Positions 42,163 through 53,949 of a stretch of 64,000 nucleotides of DNA are shown piece after piece (the stretch's first letter is position 1; each line of letters opens with the position of its first letter). Position numbers and translations under genes: made by a program. The notes beneath the pieces were generated by a model. It saw only the letters and a list, made by a program, of their open reading frames with translations. It ran no database searches and was not told the DNA's origin. The stretch is from Symbiodinium natans (taxonomy: Eukaryota; Sar; Dinophyceae; Suessiales; Symbiodiniaceae), in assembly GCA_905221605.1 (NCBI GenBank), contig CAJNDS010000691.1:62001-126000 (forward strand). The letters run 5' to 3'.

Positions 42163-45100
42163 CCACTGAGTCTGATGCCTGGGAGCCTGCGTCCTTTGCA
42201 GGCTTCTACTGTAGTCTGGAGCTCTAGAGCTGATCCCTCCGGTTTAAGGTTTAGGGCTTAGGGCTTAGGGTTTAAGGTTTAGGGTTTAGGACACTAACTC
42301 AGAGGGCCCTTTTGGGGCTTAGGGCTTGTTTGGTGGTTTGAGGTACCCAACACCATGCTATACAGAGTTGTTGGTTGCCTAATTCCACTGTACTGCTACA
42401 AGTGGACACTCTGGATCCGCAGTCTTGAGACTGAGAGTGCCAAGGAAGGACCTCTGCGGGCGGGAGCGGACGGAGCTTGAAACCATTCTCTTCCACGACA
42501 AGCGACTGTCCAGCACGAGTACCCTGAAGCCCCAAAATCCCCCAATCCCCAAACCCGAAACCCCTGAAAACCTCAAACCCCCGAACCCCTAAAAGCCCTA
42601 ATTAAAACCCTGCCTCTTCCCTGATTCTGTTGAAAAACCTCAAACCCCCGAATCCCTAAAAGCCCTAATTAAAACCCTGCCTCTTCCCTGATTCTGTTCG
42701 TATCCCCCTTCACCCCGGTATGGCGTATCTTTGTATGTGTACATACATAAATAGCTGTATACACATGTCTTTCTTGATGTACCTACCTATGAATAGTTGG
42801 GTACATGAATTATGCATTATACGAGTCTTGGGTGGTTTTATCTCCTTGTGAATTGGGTACGTGAATGAATTGTTGATTTTCCTATGCCGCATGCCTTCAT
42901 TGATCCCTTGCTCTAATCCAGTTGCAGCACCCTAAACCCTAAAGCCTAAGCCCTAACAAAGGTGTGGTGCAGGGGCTGTCGTAATATTCAAGCTTTGACT
43001 TAGGGTTGAGGGTTAGGTTTAGGGAAGCTTCCGGTTTAGGGCTTAGAATTTAGGGTTTAGGATTTAGGGTTTCGCCAACCCGATACGACAGGGTTTGTAT
43101 TGCTGTCCTTGGTAAGTCTATATATGTTTCCTTGTATATCTTGGTATACTAGTAGTGAACTCTCGAGTACATATAGGCAGACGATCAAGATCTTAAACCT
43201 CAGAAATGCTAAACCCTCAATCCAAACTATTCAGAAAACAACCCCGTAGGTCCATGCGCAGTACTGTTATGGAAGCAGGTTCCCGAAAAACCCATTTAGT
43301 GTGGTTTCTGGGCTTCATGACTCGAACTACTAAGTAGACTTCTCTCGGCTCATCAGCAAACATAAACCCCCAACCACTCCCCAAACCCAAAAACCTAAAC
43401 CCTGAAACCCTACCCAGAAGCCCTAAAACCCTTAAAACAAAAAAAAAAAACCTAAAAACCCCAAAACCCTAAAAACCCTAACAAACTTAAACCCTAAACC
43501 TAGCATTGAGTTTGCTCAGCCCCGAAAAACCTAAACATCCTAAGCCCCAAAAGCCTTTAGAACCCCAAACAACTCAAAAAGACCCAAACCCCAAATCCCA
43601 AATCCCAAACCCCAAACCCTAAACCCTAAACCCTAAACCCTAAACCCTAAACCCTAAACCCTAAACCCTAAACCCTAAACCCTAAACCTTGCAGAAGAGC
43701 TAAGGTTGACTTTGCTCAGCCAGTTTGCCTTCAACGTCGGTCTCTACTTCGCGGTGCCAGGGTGACCGGGACGCGCAGCAAGTACATGCGCTGAAAGGGG
43801 CTTAGGGTTTAGGGTTTAGGGTTTAGGGTTTAGGGTTTAGGGTTTAGGGTCCAGGGCAAGTTCCGGGGTTCCGGGTTAGGGTTTCGGGTTCAGGGGTTTA
43901 AGGGGCTTCGGATTTAGAGAGACCCCCTCTCCCCTAATCAAAAGGGATCATCCCTCAGCGCCTTTCAAGGATTGAAGATTTCAACATGATTTCATAGAGA
44001 GGGAGTGTTTACCTAAACGGTAGAGATGATGGGTGATGTAGCTCGACTGGAACATGTGGTTCATTGCAGCTTAGGGGCCGGGGGGGTGTTTTAGCATTCG
44101 GGGCGGCTCAACCCCAACGAGGGTCCAGGGCTCAGGCTGTCACTCTGCAGCGTGTTCTGCAGCTCTACTAGGCAGGCCCTTGGGACTTGTTATGATTTCC
44201 CTTATTGGGTTTAAGAGGACCATATCTAAGACCCTAAACCCTAAACCCTAATCCCGAAACCCTAAACCCTAAACCCTAATGAGGAATATTTCTCAGAGGG
44301 TTGTTCAGGGGCCATCCTGGTCAAACCCTTTTGTGGAGGAAGCTCAAGCACCTGTAGCCTGGTGCCACATCTGCAGCTGCAACGCCCGCTCGATACTGCA
44401 CCTAAAGGCTCCCATGTAGTCTACCTGTGTGTGTAAACCCTAAACCCTAAACCCTAAACCCTAAACCCTAAAGGGGGTAGTATACTAGAATCCCCTATAA
44501 CTAAACCAAAAAGGAACTACATTAGGGCCTTCAGGCAAGCGCAGGCTGCCACCCACCAGCCGAGGTACTATCCCGCACAACAAGCGGTGGTGGCACCACT
44601 GAAAGATCGAGCTCTCCGACGCTTGGCCGAGTTGCGCCACGAAGCCCTCTATTGAAGCTGCAGTGGTAGTGAACACGTTGCTGCTTGAGACACGAGTTGC
44701 ACGCAACAGTGGAAGTCGCCGTCATGCTTCCAGTACAGCCTTGTGTATGCCAAGGGTTGATGGCCAATCATTACGTGATGTCCTTCGGCATGTACTGGAT
44801 GCACAGGGCTCTGCACGTGGTGCCATGCCGCTTGCCTCCCCATGGTGCTCGTACTGCAGCGTTGACAGCATCGTTTGGAAGAGCTGATGCATCACACAAC
44901 CCATATCGAACAAACCAAGTTGCCTTTTACCCGGGATCCACGCACCAAGCATCTCTCAACCCTACGTCCAGAGTCGTCAGTATGGGTGGTGTTCACTTTA
45001 CCCACGCTAGGCCTATCAGTCAGGCGCATGGGTTTGTTTAGGGTTCATGGTTCAGAGTGATTTCACATCTCTGGGTTGTTTAGCTGCCCATCCTCGTCAA

Positions 45101-48100
45101 GTCTCCATGAATTCTTAGTAGGGATTTAAGCAATCAGGTACCATGTTTCCCCTGCAACACCCCTTCAACAGATTTGACAAAGGCCACCTACTTGCCCACA
45201 TCCCTATTAAGAACCGGTAGGTAAGTCTGCTAGAATATAAACACCAACGCCTACGCCCCTGATAATGGTCATGCTTTGCCTTGCCTCAGTCCTTTGGGAG
45301 AAGATCCACTCCTACCACCATTGGGCCAAGCATCCGCTGTCCCGCAACATGCTGCAGATCAAGACATACTTGATTTAGGGCTTCTTCTTTTCTGTGTTAG
45401 GAATTCTTCGGGCTTCAGGCTTCAGAAAAGAGGGCTTCGTCTTCTTGATCGCATGAGGATGGTAAAGCACGATAGGGGCCGGGGACTGGAATGTCCCTAA
45501 AGCCTACACATACCAAACCCAATCGCCTGCAGTTTCAGGCAACACGTACGATGACCACTGGCTGGACAACTTCGGCAATGCAGTCGTGGGCCATTTCTGC
45601 GCGCAGGTACTCTTGCCGTTTCGGGTTTAGGTTTTGGGTGGTGACTAGGTAACCCTAAACCCTAAACCCTAAACCCTAAACCCTAAACCCTAAACCCTAA
45701 ACCCTAAACCACTTGGGAATCACAAACCCTAAGCCCGCTAGCGCGCGCAGCCTGCAGGTGCTTGTGCCCTTGGATCACAGCACCTTCTGGCGGCTTTGCC
45801 CGCAAAAAGTTAAGGGCTCAATGGGGTTTAGGGCTTAGGCTTTAACCCTATAATCCCTAAACCTCAAACGCAAAGCCTTAAGAACCTAAACCCTAAACAT
45901 GGAATCCAAGTTGTGTTGTTGGGGTTCTCGACTATAAACATAGCTTTGAAACAGCTTGAGGCTCAGGGTAGGGCGTGTAGAGGGCCGATATTCACATCAA
46001 CTCCCCTCATCAACACAAGGACCCAGAGTAGGCCCTTTTTGTAGGGTTTAGGTTCACTTACGAGCCCCTTTTAAGCCAAAAAGGGTACCCTCGTTCTTCC
46101 TAGGTGACTCTTGGGTCTAGTACAGGATCCCCGCGAGTGGAAGCCCTAAACCCCAAGCCCTAAGCCCTAAACCCTAAACCCCACACCCAGACCCAGAAGT
46201 TAGAAGGTTGCGGTCTCGAAGGAAAATGGCTGAACTAGGGAGCCTCGGTTCTTGTAGAATAGTGTAGCCAGTGGACGCATATACATATGTGGGTGTCCGA
46301 AAATGGGACCCTTTTTTGGGCTTCCGTTAGGGATTCCATGTCTATACAGGGGTATAAAAGGGATGCTTACATATGTGTATACATAAATGTACATGTGTAT
46401 ATACACGTGTCGTCATCTACATGCAATTTCATATGGTTGGTACAGGTGTGTGTGTGTGTGTATGCATGCATGCATGCATGCATGCATGCATGCATGCATG
46501 CATGGATGGATGGATGGATGTATGCATGCATGCATGTATGTATGTATGTATGTATGTATGTATGTATGTATGTATGTGTGTATGTGTGTATGTGTGTATG
46601 TGTGTATGTGTGTATGTGTGTATGTGTGTATGTGTGTATGTGTGTATGTGTGTATGTGTGTATGTGTGTGTATGTGTGTATGTGTGTATTCACACCTGCA
46701 TCTTTATGTACGTTGATACGTTTTTCCGAGTGGCCTTTGTGTTTGCATGTGGAAATACGTGTTATACACGTACCGAATGGCGTTGCAGAACCTTTCGCGA
46801 TCCCGCATGAATTCCCTGGAGGTTCTCGCATCTCTTTCGCCCCTCGGCGCTGCCTCGCGCACAGGTCTCCTTAGGGGTTTTAGAGTCTCAGGGTTTATGG
46901 TTTAGGGCTCAAAGTTTTGTTTTTTTCTTTCCGCTTCTATGTCCATGGGTGTACAAACCATGTATACTCATATGTTGTCAAGGTCTGCACTTCCTGGGAT
47001 GCAGTGTAGGCACTTGTTTACTGTTTTTGGGTTTAGGGTTTAGGGTTTAGGGCTACTGGGATCGGGAGTTGGCTTGCATTCCCCTTTTTTAGTGCTTAGG
47101 TTCCGTTAGAGAAGCCCCTTCACACAAAACAACAGGGACACCCTGTTAATTCCTAGGCTACTCTTGGGTTTAGCTTCCTGGAGGTCTCGAATCATGGCTG
47201 ACTTTGGGCTACATTCTTAGGGTTTAGGGTTTAGGGTTTAGGGTCTAGGGTTTAGGGTTTAGGGATTCAAAGGCCGGCAACAGGTTCCGGGGTCTCGGCG
47301 TGTGGGGTCCCGAGGCATCTTCGAGAGCCTGGAGAAGCACTCAGGCAAGCTTCAGGGTTGAGGGCTATGGGTTTAGGGGTTAGGGTTTAGGGGTTAGGGT
47401 TCTGGGTTCTGGGGGTGAGGGCTTCGGGGGTTTTAGGGTTTATGGTTAGACCTCCGCCTAGGTTCTGGCGCTTAATTAAATCGTCCCTGAATGCGGAAGC
47501 TCCTTGGGGTTTGTGGGATAAAGGGTGTCAAGGCCTTTCCAATTAAGGGCCCTGGTAGCTTCCTGAGATACTTATCTTGCTTGGCCAAGAATGAGCGCTC
47601 ACTTTCTATGCTTCTTGATTTATGCAGGAACAACAAGGTTTGACCTGTTGTCCCTTGGTTATTGGAGAAGTAGGTGTAAGTAGAGTCAGAAGGCCCCCAA
47701 CACAACCCACCGAATAGAGGCCCAGTTCTAACGCAGAGCGTCCATATGTAGTACTATTATCGAATAAGGTATCCCAAAAACCATAACACGTAGGATTTTT
47801 GGGTACCTAATTCCATAGTAGTATTGCATATGGACCCTTTGGGTAAGTGCCCATGAACCACCTCCAAGCAGGTGTGGAGACCTTTCGGGTTGAGTCGAGC
47901 GTCTTGGGTTTAGGAGGGGGCGGGGGAGGGGGCCCCCTTCCCCGCTCCCCCCTCACTCCGCGTACGCTCCTTAAGAATCGACGAAGCCAAGCCATATAGG
48001 AGGTCTCCCGAAACCCTAAACCCTAGACCCTAAAGACACTCTAAACCCTAGCCCTAAACCCTAAACCCTCATCCCCCCGCCCCCTCTCTGGCAGGTGTCA

Positions 48101-49251
48101 GCTGCTTCCTCAACTTGGCCCACCAGCTGTCTCGGTGGATGCCCTTCTCCCAGATGCCCCACCACCATGATTGGCATCACGAAGGCGCGTTAGGCATCAG
48201 AGTTCCCTGGGGGGGCTTAGGGGCTTTGGGGTTTAGGGTTTAGGGTTTGGGGTTTGGGGGTTTGGGGGTTTGGGGTGTGGGGTTTGGGGTTTGGGGTTTA
48301 GGGATCACCTTGATCCCCGGAGCCCTTCGGCCGTAGCCCGCCCTAAGAGTCTTCCCAAACCACCAACATGACCGGGTTGAGTGGCAGGGCTCTTGGGGCA
48401 CTCCGTATTCGCTTGTCTTGCAAGCAGGGTTATGCAGTACCTCCCTGAAACCCTAAACTCCCCAAATCCCTAAACCCAACACCCCTAAACCACCCCCAAA
48501 TCCCTAAAACTCTAAACCCCAAAACTCCCTGAATCCCTAAAGCCTAAACCCCTGAACCCCCCAAGTCCCAAGTCCCCAATCCCCAATCCCCAAACCCTAA
48601 ACCCTAAACCCCAAACCCTAAACCCTAAACCCTAAACCCTAAACCCTAAACCCTAAACCCTAAACCCTAAACCCCAAACCCTAAACCCTAAACCCTAAAC
48701 CCTACAGAAGGCCACAAGGGATGCAACTACACCTTCAGCTCCATGGGCGGGATCTGGGACGTCGTGTTTGGCACCCGCAAGGCCTGCGGCCGGCATGCCT
48801 GGCCCCAAACCTAAACCCTAAACCCTAAACCCTAAACCCTAAACCCTAATCCTAAACCCTAAACCCTAAACCCCAACCTGAACCTACTACGTTCTTGAAG
48901 GCCTTTTTGGGGTTCCTAGTTCTCCGACTTCCCCTCGTAAGCAGTAGCACTGCGCTTCGGTTTAGGGTTTACGGTAGGGTTTAGGGTTTGGGGTTTGGGG
49001 TTTAGGGTTTAGGGTTTAGGGTTTAGGGTTAGGTCTTAGGGTTTAGGGGGCAGTTGTTTGCATGACTGCACTTTCTTGGTAGGCCAGTGGTACCCTTTTC
49101 CCGTTTTGTTGGTTCAAGGTTCCCATTTAAAGTAACCAACCCAAAAAGGGTGCCCTCATGGTAATACGGTTTCGAGTGCCCTCACGATGATACGGTTTCT
49201 GGGCGACCAAGCTTTTTTGAATGTGTTCAAACCCTGTGGTTGTTCATGTAA
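42163..49251 (+). CDS. Fatty-acid-hydroxylase/sterol-desaturase superfamily protein
   Basis: The superfamily comprises di-iron membrane enzymes that hydroxylate or desaturate lipids and sterols, using three histidine boxes. Twelve exons join in phase: 42163-42201, 42423-42518, 43695-43761, 44151-44188, 45290-45343, 45539-45606, 45758-45808, 46789-46864, 48095-48184, 48711-48781, 48901-48959, 49212-49251. Seen: a hydrophobic start (LTLLSQFAFNVGLYFAVP), box two in WEKIHSYHHWAKHP, box three in HHHDWHHEGHKGCNYTFS, then GIWDVVFGTR, as in family members ending WDxLFGT. Box one (HxxxH) is not visible; the aligned stretch reads STRQALGTFLWEK. Exon 46789-46864 may be false: a GC donor at 45798 would join 45758-45797 to 48095 directly with better family spacing. 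Donors are 7 GT and 4 GC. The start codon is unknown. AT-rich DNA after TAA 49249 looks like a 3' untranslated region. Confidence 0.65.
42566..42700. repeat. Tandem duplication, unit about 67 bp
   Basis: Two nearly identical copies starting aaaacctcaaacccccgaa and ending ttccctgattctgtt. A single base differs (gaacccc against gaatccc), so the duplication is recent. Confidence 0.7.
44520..45050 (+). pseudogene. Telomere-free coding-like block inside the hydroxylase gene
   Basis: About 530 bp, open in three + strand frames in turn: FRQAQAATHQPRYYPAQQAV onward (to TGA near 44654), then ALCMPRVDGQSLRDVLRHVL onward (to TGA 44885), and an overlapping 118-codon ORF to 45041. It lies in a presumed intron of the hydroxylase gene. 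It could be a decayed gene copy; no family recognised. Confidence 0.25.
45290..45808 (+). CDS. Hydroxylase exons: second histidine box
   Basis: Exon 45290-45343 (acceptor gccttgcctcag) reads LWEKIHSYHHWAKHPLS. The GC-AG intron 45344-45538 is flanked by GCAACA on both sides. Exon 45539-45606 reads NTYDDHWLDNFGNAVVGHFC and AQ with donor cag|gtactc, and exon 45758-45808 reads VLVPLDHSTFWRLCPQK. Family members have the same order: H-x-x-H-H, then a polar loop and a membrane-associated segment. Confidence 0.65.
46017..46121 (+). mobile_element. GGACCC-family element
   Basis: Begins AGGACCCAGAGTAGGCCC and ends GTGACTCTTGGGTCTAGT. Complete copy inside a presumed hydroxylase intron. Confidence 0.6.
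46440..46692. repeat. TGCA / TATG microsatellite
   Basis: (TGCA)n, then GGAT and TATG runs, then (TATGTG)n-like repeats, about 250 bp, in a hydroxylase intron. All long ORFs here are repeat artefacts (Cys-Met-His-Ala strings). Confidence 0.85.
47054..47172 (+). mobile_element. GGACCC-family element, diverged
   Basis: Left arm weakly kept (gggatcgggagt), right arm GGCTACTCTTGGGTTTAG. The centre has ccccttcacacaaaacaacaggg. Confidence 0.5.
47733..47845. mobile_element. GCAGAGGGTCC-family element
   Basis: Arms GCGTCCATATGTAGTACTA and TAGTAGTATTGCATATGGAC with inner tacc-ta mirror. Related, more degraded copies: 33211-33293, 39904-40010, 42293-42422 and 43243-43340. Confidence 0.5.
48095..48781 (+). 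CDS. Hydroxylase exons: third histidine box and WD...FGT
   Basis: Exon 48095-48184 (acceptor cccctctctggcag) reads VSCFLNLAHQLSRWMPFSQM then PHHHDWHHE; GC donor. Exon 48711-48781 reads HKGCNYTFSSMGGIWDVVFG then TRK; GC donor. The joined motif H-D-x-H-H-E...N-Y-x-F-x-x-x-W-D-x-x-F-G-T is the signature C-terminal end of the superfamily and is the firmest family call here after the SDR. Confidence 0.75.
49075..49211 (+). mobile_element. CCCAG-family element at the hydroxylase 3' end
   Basis: Arms CTTGGTAGGCCAG and CTGGGCGACCAAG; the right part is partly duplicated (acggtttc twice). It ends right before the proposed terminal exon at 49212 and so provides its acceptor. Confidence 0.6.
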
Positions 49252-49512
49252 ACACATGATAGGTACTGTATATACAGACCCTAGATGTGCGCGTAATTCG
49301 CACGTACATTATGTATGTTCAGCATGTACTCGTTGCTCTATTCATTTGTTTTTGATCGAAAAATGTTGTTTAAAGAGCAACCTATAACATGTTGTCAGCT
49401 TGCATGCGATATCCAGTATTGATGCTTAGCACACCCAACCCTAAACCCTAAACCCTAAACCCTAAACCCTAAACCCCAGACCCTAAACCCTAAACCATGG
49501 TTTTGGTTCCAG

Positions 49513-52500
49513 TGGGCTGCCCTCTGCATGGTCGACGGCACTTAGTAGACCAACTAGAGTCTGAACAAGGGAACAGATGTCGGCAGAGCTACTTTAGGCC
49601 TTCTTCGGGGAATTTTGGGGTCCTTGCACCCCCTGACTTCTTGTGACAGACTGCGCCCCAAACCCTAAACCCTAAACCGCAAACCCTTAAGGCCCCAAAT
49701 CCCAAACCCTAAACTCTAAACCCTAAACCCTCAACCCTAAACCCTAAACCCTAATTGAGCAGGTTGGCCGTGGCCTGGAAATCATGCAGTCGCAGGCGTG
49801 GACGACGTGCGGCTTGCATCTGTTCGAGGGTAAACCCTAAACCCTACACCCTAAACCCTAAACCCTAAACCCTAAATCCCTAAATCCCTAAACCCTAAAC
49901 CCTAAACCCTAACCCCTAACCCTAAACCCTAAACCCTAAACCGGGGGCCCTCTTTGAACACGGGGTGGCCGAAGGTTTCTTGTGGCTGATTACGTCGCCG
50001 GGGGCAATTTTCAAGCATTTCTTTGCCTTCAGCCCGGTGCTTGTGAATTTGGTGTAGGATTTAGGGTACCCTAAACCCTAAACCCTAAACCCTGAACCCT
50101 GAACCCTGAACCCTGAACCCTAGTCCCTGAACCCTGAACCCTGAACCTTAAACCCTGAACCCTGAAAAGCCCTGCACCTTGTGAGTCCCAAGCCCTAAAC
50201 TGCTCCTGAGCATCCAGGGCCTCGCTACTTAATGTACTGCAGGGAGTTAGGGGTTCAGGGTTTCAGGGTTTAGGGCTTCAGGGTGTAGGGGTTAGGGTTC
50301 CACGCCGAGTCAACACTAAGATAAGCGCGGTAGATCTTATTCAGGTTTAGTTGTCAACAGCCCGATTACCCAAAAGTAGGACTCTATCCTTCAGGTTCCG
50401 CCTAGTTGCCGTAACAGCGGCCTGTGAACACGTTTCGCTGGGTGACTTGGGATGTGCCCCCTCATACCAACAGTCCTTCATAGGGGGTTATACTAGGGGT
50501 TGCTGTCATCCGTATTAAGGACTGTCAGTTTCAGGGGGAACATCCCATTGAGTTCCCATAAGGGGGAACGTCGCAATGAGTGACTATCAACGCAGGCTTC
50601 TCCTGCTTTATCCCATCAAGGCTCCCCCTTTTTCTCGGAGCCTGACCCCTATCATCCCGATGGTGTGGCTAGACTTACTCTGACCCTGAGGCGTTTAGGC
50701 TTAGGGGCTTAGGGTTCCTGGGTTGAGGGTTTGGGGTTTAGGGTCTAGGGACCTGAACCGGAAACCCTAAACCCTCACCCAAGCAGCATCTTAAAGAGCT
50801 CTAGAGCCTCGAATCCCACATGGGGAGTACTGGAGTACTTGTGACGGCGCAAACCCCAAACCCCCGACCCTAAAACCCGAAGCCCCAAAGCCTGAACCCC
50901 GAACCCCAAACCCAGGAACCCTAAACCCCCAAGCCTAAACTCTAAACCGCAGGCGACCTACCGGGATCACGTCCAGGGGAAGAAGGCTGGAATCCCGCAC
51001 CCTAAGCCCTAAACCCTTAACCCTTAACCCTTCACCCTGAACCCTTAACCCTAAACCCTAAACCCTAAACCCTAAACCCTAAACCCAACAGCCGAACCCG
51101 AACCCTAATTAGACTGAATCACACAACCCTCAAATCCAAGGGCTTGCCCTTTGCACTCTGAATTGCCAGTTGTCTGCACACCTTAGCATCCCAAACCGGA
51201 CATAGTGTACTTTCCCTTATTGGGTTTAGGGTCTAGGGTTTAGAGTTTAGGGTTTAGGGCTACTAGGACCCGGAGTAGGCCCTTATTCCCCTCTTTTTTT
51301 GGGGTTCAGGTTCCCTTGCATGCCCCTCTGAGCAAAAAATGGCCACCTGTTTTATTCCTAGCTTCCTCTGAGGTCTAGCCAAAACTATCCAAAATTTTCC
51401 TTAAATCGCGAATTTCAGCCGTGAGCCCTAAAACCTCAAGTCCTGAACAACCCGTACACCTCCTACACTTCAACACAGTAAACCCTGAAGCCTGAGCCCT
51501 AAACCCCTGCACCCTACAAACCCTAACACCCCAAACCCCTAGATAACCGCAACTCGGACCCTAAACCCTCAACCCCTAGGCCTTGAAACCCTAAATCCTA
51601 AAGCCCGCAGTCCCTGAAAGACCCTTAATTATAAACCTTAACCCCTAGTTCCCTTAATCTCTTAAACCTTGAAACCGTAAACTGAAACCCCTCATCCCTT
51701 AAACCTTAAACCCTGAACCCTAAACCTTAAACCGCAAGCCCCTAATCCCTTAAAGCCTGAAACCCTAGAAGACCCAGCCTTCAACCCGTTCATCCCTTGG
51801 AGCCCTAACAAACCCCGGAAGACCTCAACCTTCAAACCCTTAAATCCCATAAACCTTAAGCCCTGAAGACCTTATAACCCTTAGCCCCTTATAATCCCAA
51901 TCCAAAGCCTGAAGCCCTTAATCACCTAAGCCTTCCACCCTAGAAGACCTCAATCTCCCTAAACCCGAAACCCGAAACCCTAAACCCGAAACCCTAAATC
52001 TCCCTAAACCCTAAACCCGAAACCCTAAACCCTAGAGCCATCTGATGGAGGCGGGCCGCGCGCGCACATTGCTCGATCATCCCGTGGTGCCTCAATTGAT
52101 TAACTACTATTTGCTCAAGAACTGCCGAAACATGAGAAAGGAAAATGAAACACATGAAAATATCAATAGAAAGAATCAATGATAGTAAGAAGAATATTAT
52201 TATTAATAATGGTAAACAAACAATGGTAATAGTAGTTACAATCGCAACAAAAAAATCAACAATAGCAATAGTAATAACACTAGTCCCTACAGTACCCTTG
52301 TAAGGAAGAATCTTTCATGTTTGGGAGGCTTCTCAAGCAATTCGTAGTTCAGTGATCAACAAGCAGGGGTTTCAGGTTTAGGGTCTAGACTTTGGTGTTT
52401 GGGGCTTAGGGCTTAGGGCTTAGGGCTTAGGGTTTAGGGTTTAGGGTTTAGGGGTTAGGGTTTGGGGTTTAGGGTTTAAGGTTTAGGGCTTGGTGTTTAG

Positions 52501-53521
52501 GGTTTGGGCTTTGGGGTCTGGGGCTTGGGGTTTGGGGTTTTGGGGTTTTGTGGTTAGGGTTTATGGTTTAAAGGTTTAGGGTTTAGGGCTTGGGCTTTGG
52601 GCTTTGGGCTTTGGGGTTTGGAGTCTACGGTGTGGGGTTTGGGCTTTATGGCTTCCGGGTTTAGGGGCTTCAGGGTTTGAGGGTTCGGTGTGTAGGGTTG
52701 AGGGTGTTGGGGTTCAGGGAGTTAGGATCTTCGGGTTCTGGGTTTGGGGCTCTGGTTTTGGGATTTGGCTTTGGGGGCCAGGTATTAGGACCTAGCCCTA
52801 AACCCTAAACCCTAAACCCTAAACCCTAAACCCTAAACCCTAAACCCTAAACCCTAAACCCTAAACCCTAAACCCTAAACCCTAAACCCTAAACCAGACT
52901 TGGGGATCAGGGGTTTGGGTTTAGGGTTGAAAGTAGCTGTTGAAGAGGCCAGCCGATGTGGCATCCTTGCCCTACATTTCAGAGATCCTTTGTCAAGGGC
53001 GCCCATGTCAAGTTCATGGGGACTGAGGGCAACCACTTGTAGTTCTACTAGAGTTTCGGGCTTAGGGTTCGGGTTTAGGGTTTCGGGTTTCGGGTTTAGT
53101 GTTGAGGGGTCAAGGGCTTGGAGTTCAGGATTATGAGGCTTCGGCAGCTCCCCCACGAAAGAGTTCTTCTTCCGGCATCCCATCACAGAATGGTACCCCT
53201 GAACCCTATACCCTAAACCCTAAAAGGTTTAGGGTTTGTGGTTGGTGGTCCACTTGCTTTGTGCGCCGATGGGCGCTCTTATACTTAAATGTTGAGGGCG
53301 CAATGGAGTAGATTGGCTACACCCTGGACCCCAGACCCTAAACCCTAAACCCTAAACCCTAAACCCTAAACCCTAAACCCTAAACCCTAAACCCTAAACC
53401 CTAAACCCTAAACCCTAAACCCCTAAACCCCTAAACCCCTAAACCCTAAACTAAGCCTAAGCCCTACCCCACAAGGTGTGCCTCGCCCCAGTCGTTTCCA
53501 TCGGCGTGCTGGCAGCAATGA
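49513..53521 (+). CDS. Unrecognised gene, eleven phase-matched exons
   Basis: Exons 49513-49530, 49763-49829 (VGRGLEIMQSQAWTTCGLHL onward), 49975-50036 (FLWLITSPGAIFKHFFAFSP), 50596-50690 (ASPALSHQGSPFFSEPDPYH onward), 50787-50826, 50953-50985 (ATYRDHVQGKK), 52036-52097 (SHLMEAGRARTLLDHPVVPQ), 52353-52368, 52983-53038 (RSFVKGAHVKFMGTEGNH), 53148-53192 (SPTKEFFFRHPITE) and 53476-53521 (CASPQSFPSACWQQ, TGA). They sum to 540 nt with no phase break. The 49975 exon is hydrophobic. Intron 52098-52352 is a TTGCTTAAG element and starts with GA. Other frames are open in some exons (53476 also reads VCLAPVVSIGVLAAM), so the last two exons are less sure. I know no family with this sequence. Confidence 0.55.
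50450..50547. mobile_element. GGGATGTTCCC-family element with duplicated end
   Basis: TTGGGATGTGCCC...ACAGTCCTT and AAGGACTGTCAGTTTCAGGG then GGAACATCCCATTGAG. The right end is repeated in altered form just after (GGAACGTCGCAATGAG, about 50563-50580), ending near the acceptor of exon 50596. Confidence 0.55.
51263..51375 (+). mobile_element. GGACCC-family element
   Basis: CTACTAGGACCCGGAGTAGG on the left, CTTCCTCTGAGGTCTAG on the right. Inside intron 50986-52035. Confidence 0.55.
52098..52352 (+). mobile_element. TTGCTTAAG-family element acting as an intron
   Basis: Left arm CTACTATTTGCTCAAGAAC, right arm cttctcaagcaattcgtag. Flanked by GATTAAC and GATCAAC. The centre is A/T-rich with AAT/AAC runs. 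The intron starts with GA and the exons join in phase. Confidence 0.6.
52370..52600. repeat. Degenerate TTTAGGG block
   Basis: TTTAGGG, CTTAGGG and TTTGGGG variants, starting at the GT donor of the short exon 52353-52368. The following CCCTAAA array (52795-52892) is nearly perfect. Confidence 0.7.
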
Positions 53522-53770
53522 CTCCTGGCTTGACAGGCTTCACCCTGAACCCTACACCCTACACCCTACACCCTACACCCTACACCCTACACCCTACACC
53601 CTAAACCCTAAACCCTAAACCCTAAACCCTAAACCCTAAACCCTAAACCCTAAACCCTAAACCCTAAACCCTAAACCCTAAACCCTAAACCCTAAACCCT
53701 AAACCCTAAACCCTAAACCCTAAACCCTAAACCCTAAACCCAAAGCCCTAAACCCTAAACCCTAAACCCC
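53340..53770. repeat. CCCTAAA and CCCTACA arrays
   Basis: Perfect array 53337-53420 turning into CCCCTAAA; then, after exon 53476-53521, seven CCCTACA units (53550-53600) and about 22 CCCTAAA units to 53765. Confidence 0.8.
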
Positions 53771-53800
53771 TAAGCAAGAACTCAGGGCCCTCCTTCCCAG

Positions 53801-53858
53801 CTGGGGCTGCGCTCCAAGCCTCCAGCTCGACTCGCAGAGTGGGGCTTGGCCCTTTAGG
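53801..53858 (+). CDS. Candidate exon
   Basis: Acceptor ccctccttcccag after a long CCCTAAA array; reads GAALQASSSTRRVGLGPL; donor GTTTAGGG. It may start the next gene or be spurious. Confidence 0.25.
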
Positions 53859-53949
53859 GTTTAGGGTTTAGGGTGTAGGGTTTAGGGTTGAGGGTTTAGG
53901 GGTTTAGGGGTTTAGGGTTTAGGGTTTAGGGTTTAGGGTTTAGGGTTTA

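Noticed and set aside
46287-46874. 195-codon ORF and its 154-codon reverse partner
   Set aside because: Most of it is translated TATG/TGCA microsatellite (Cys-Met-His, Tyr-Val, or His-Thr strings).
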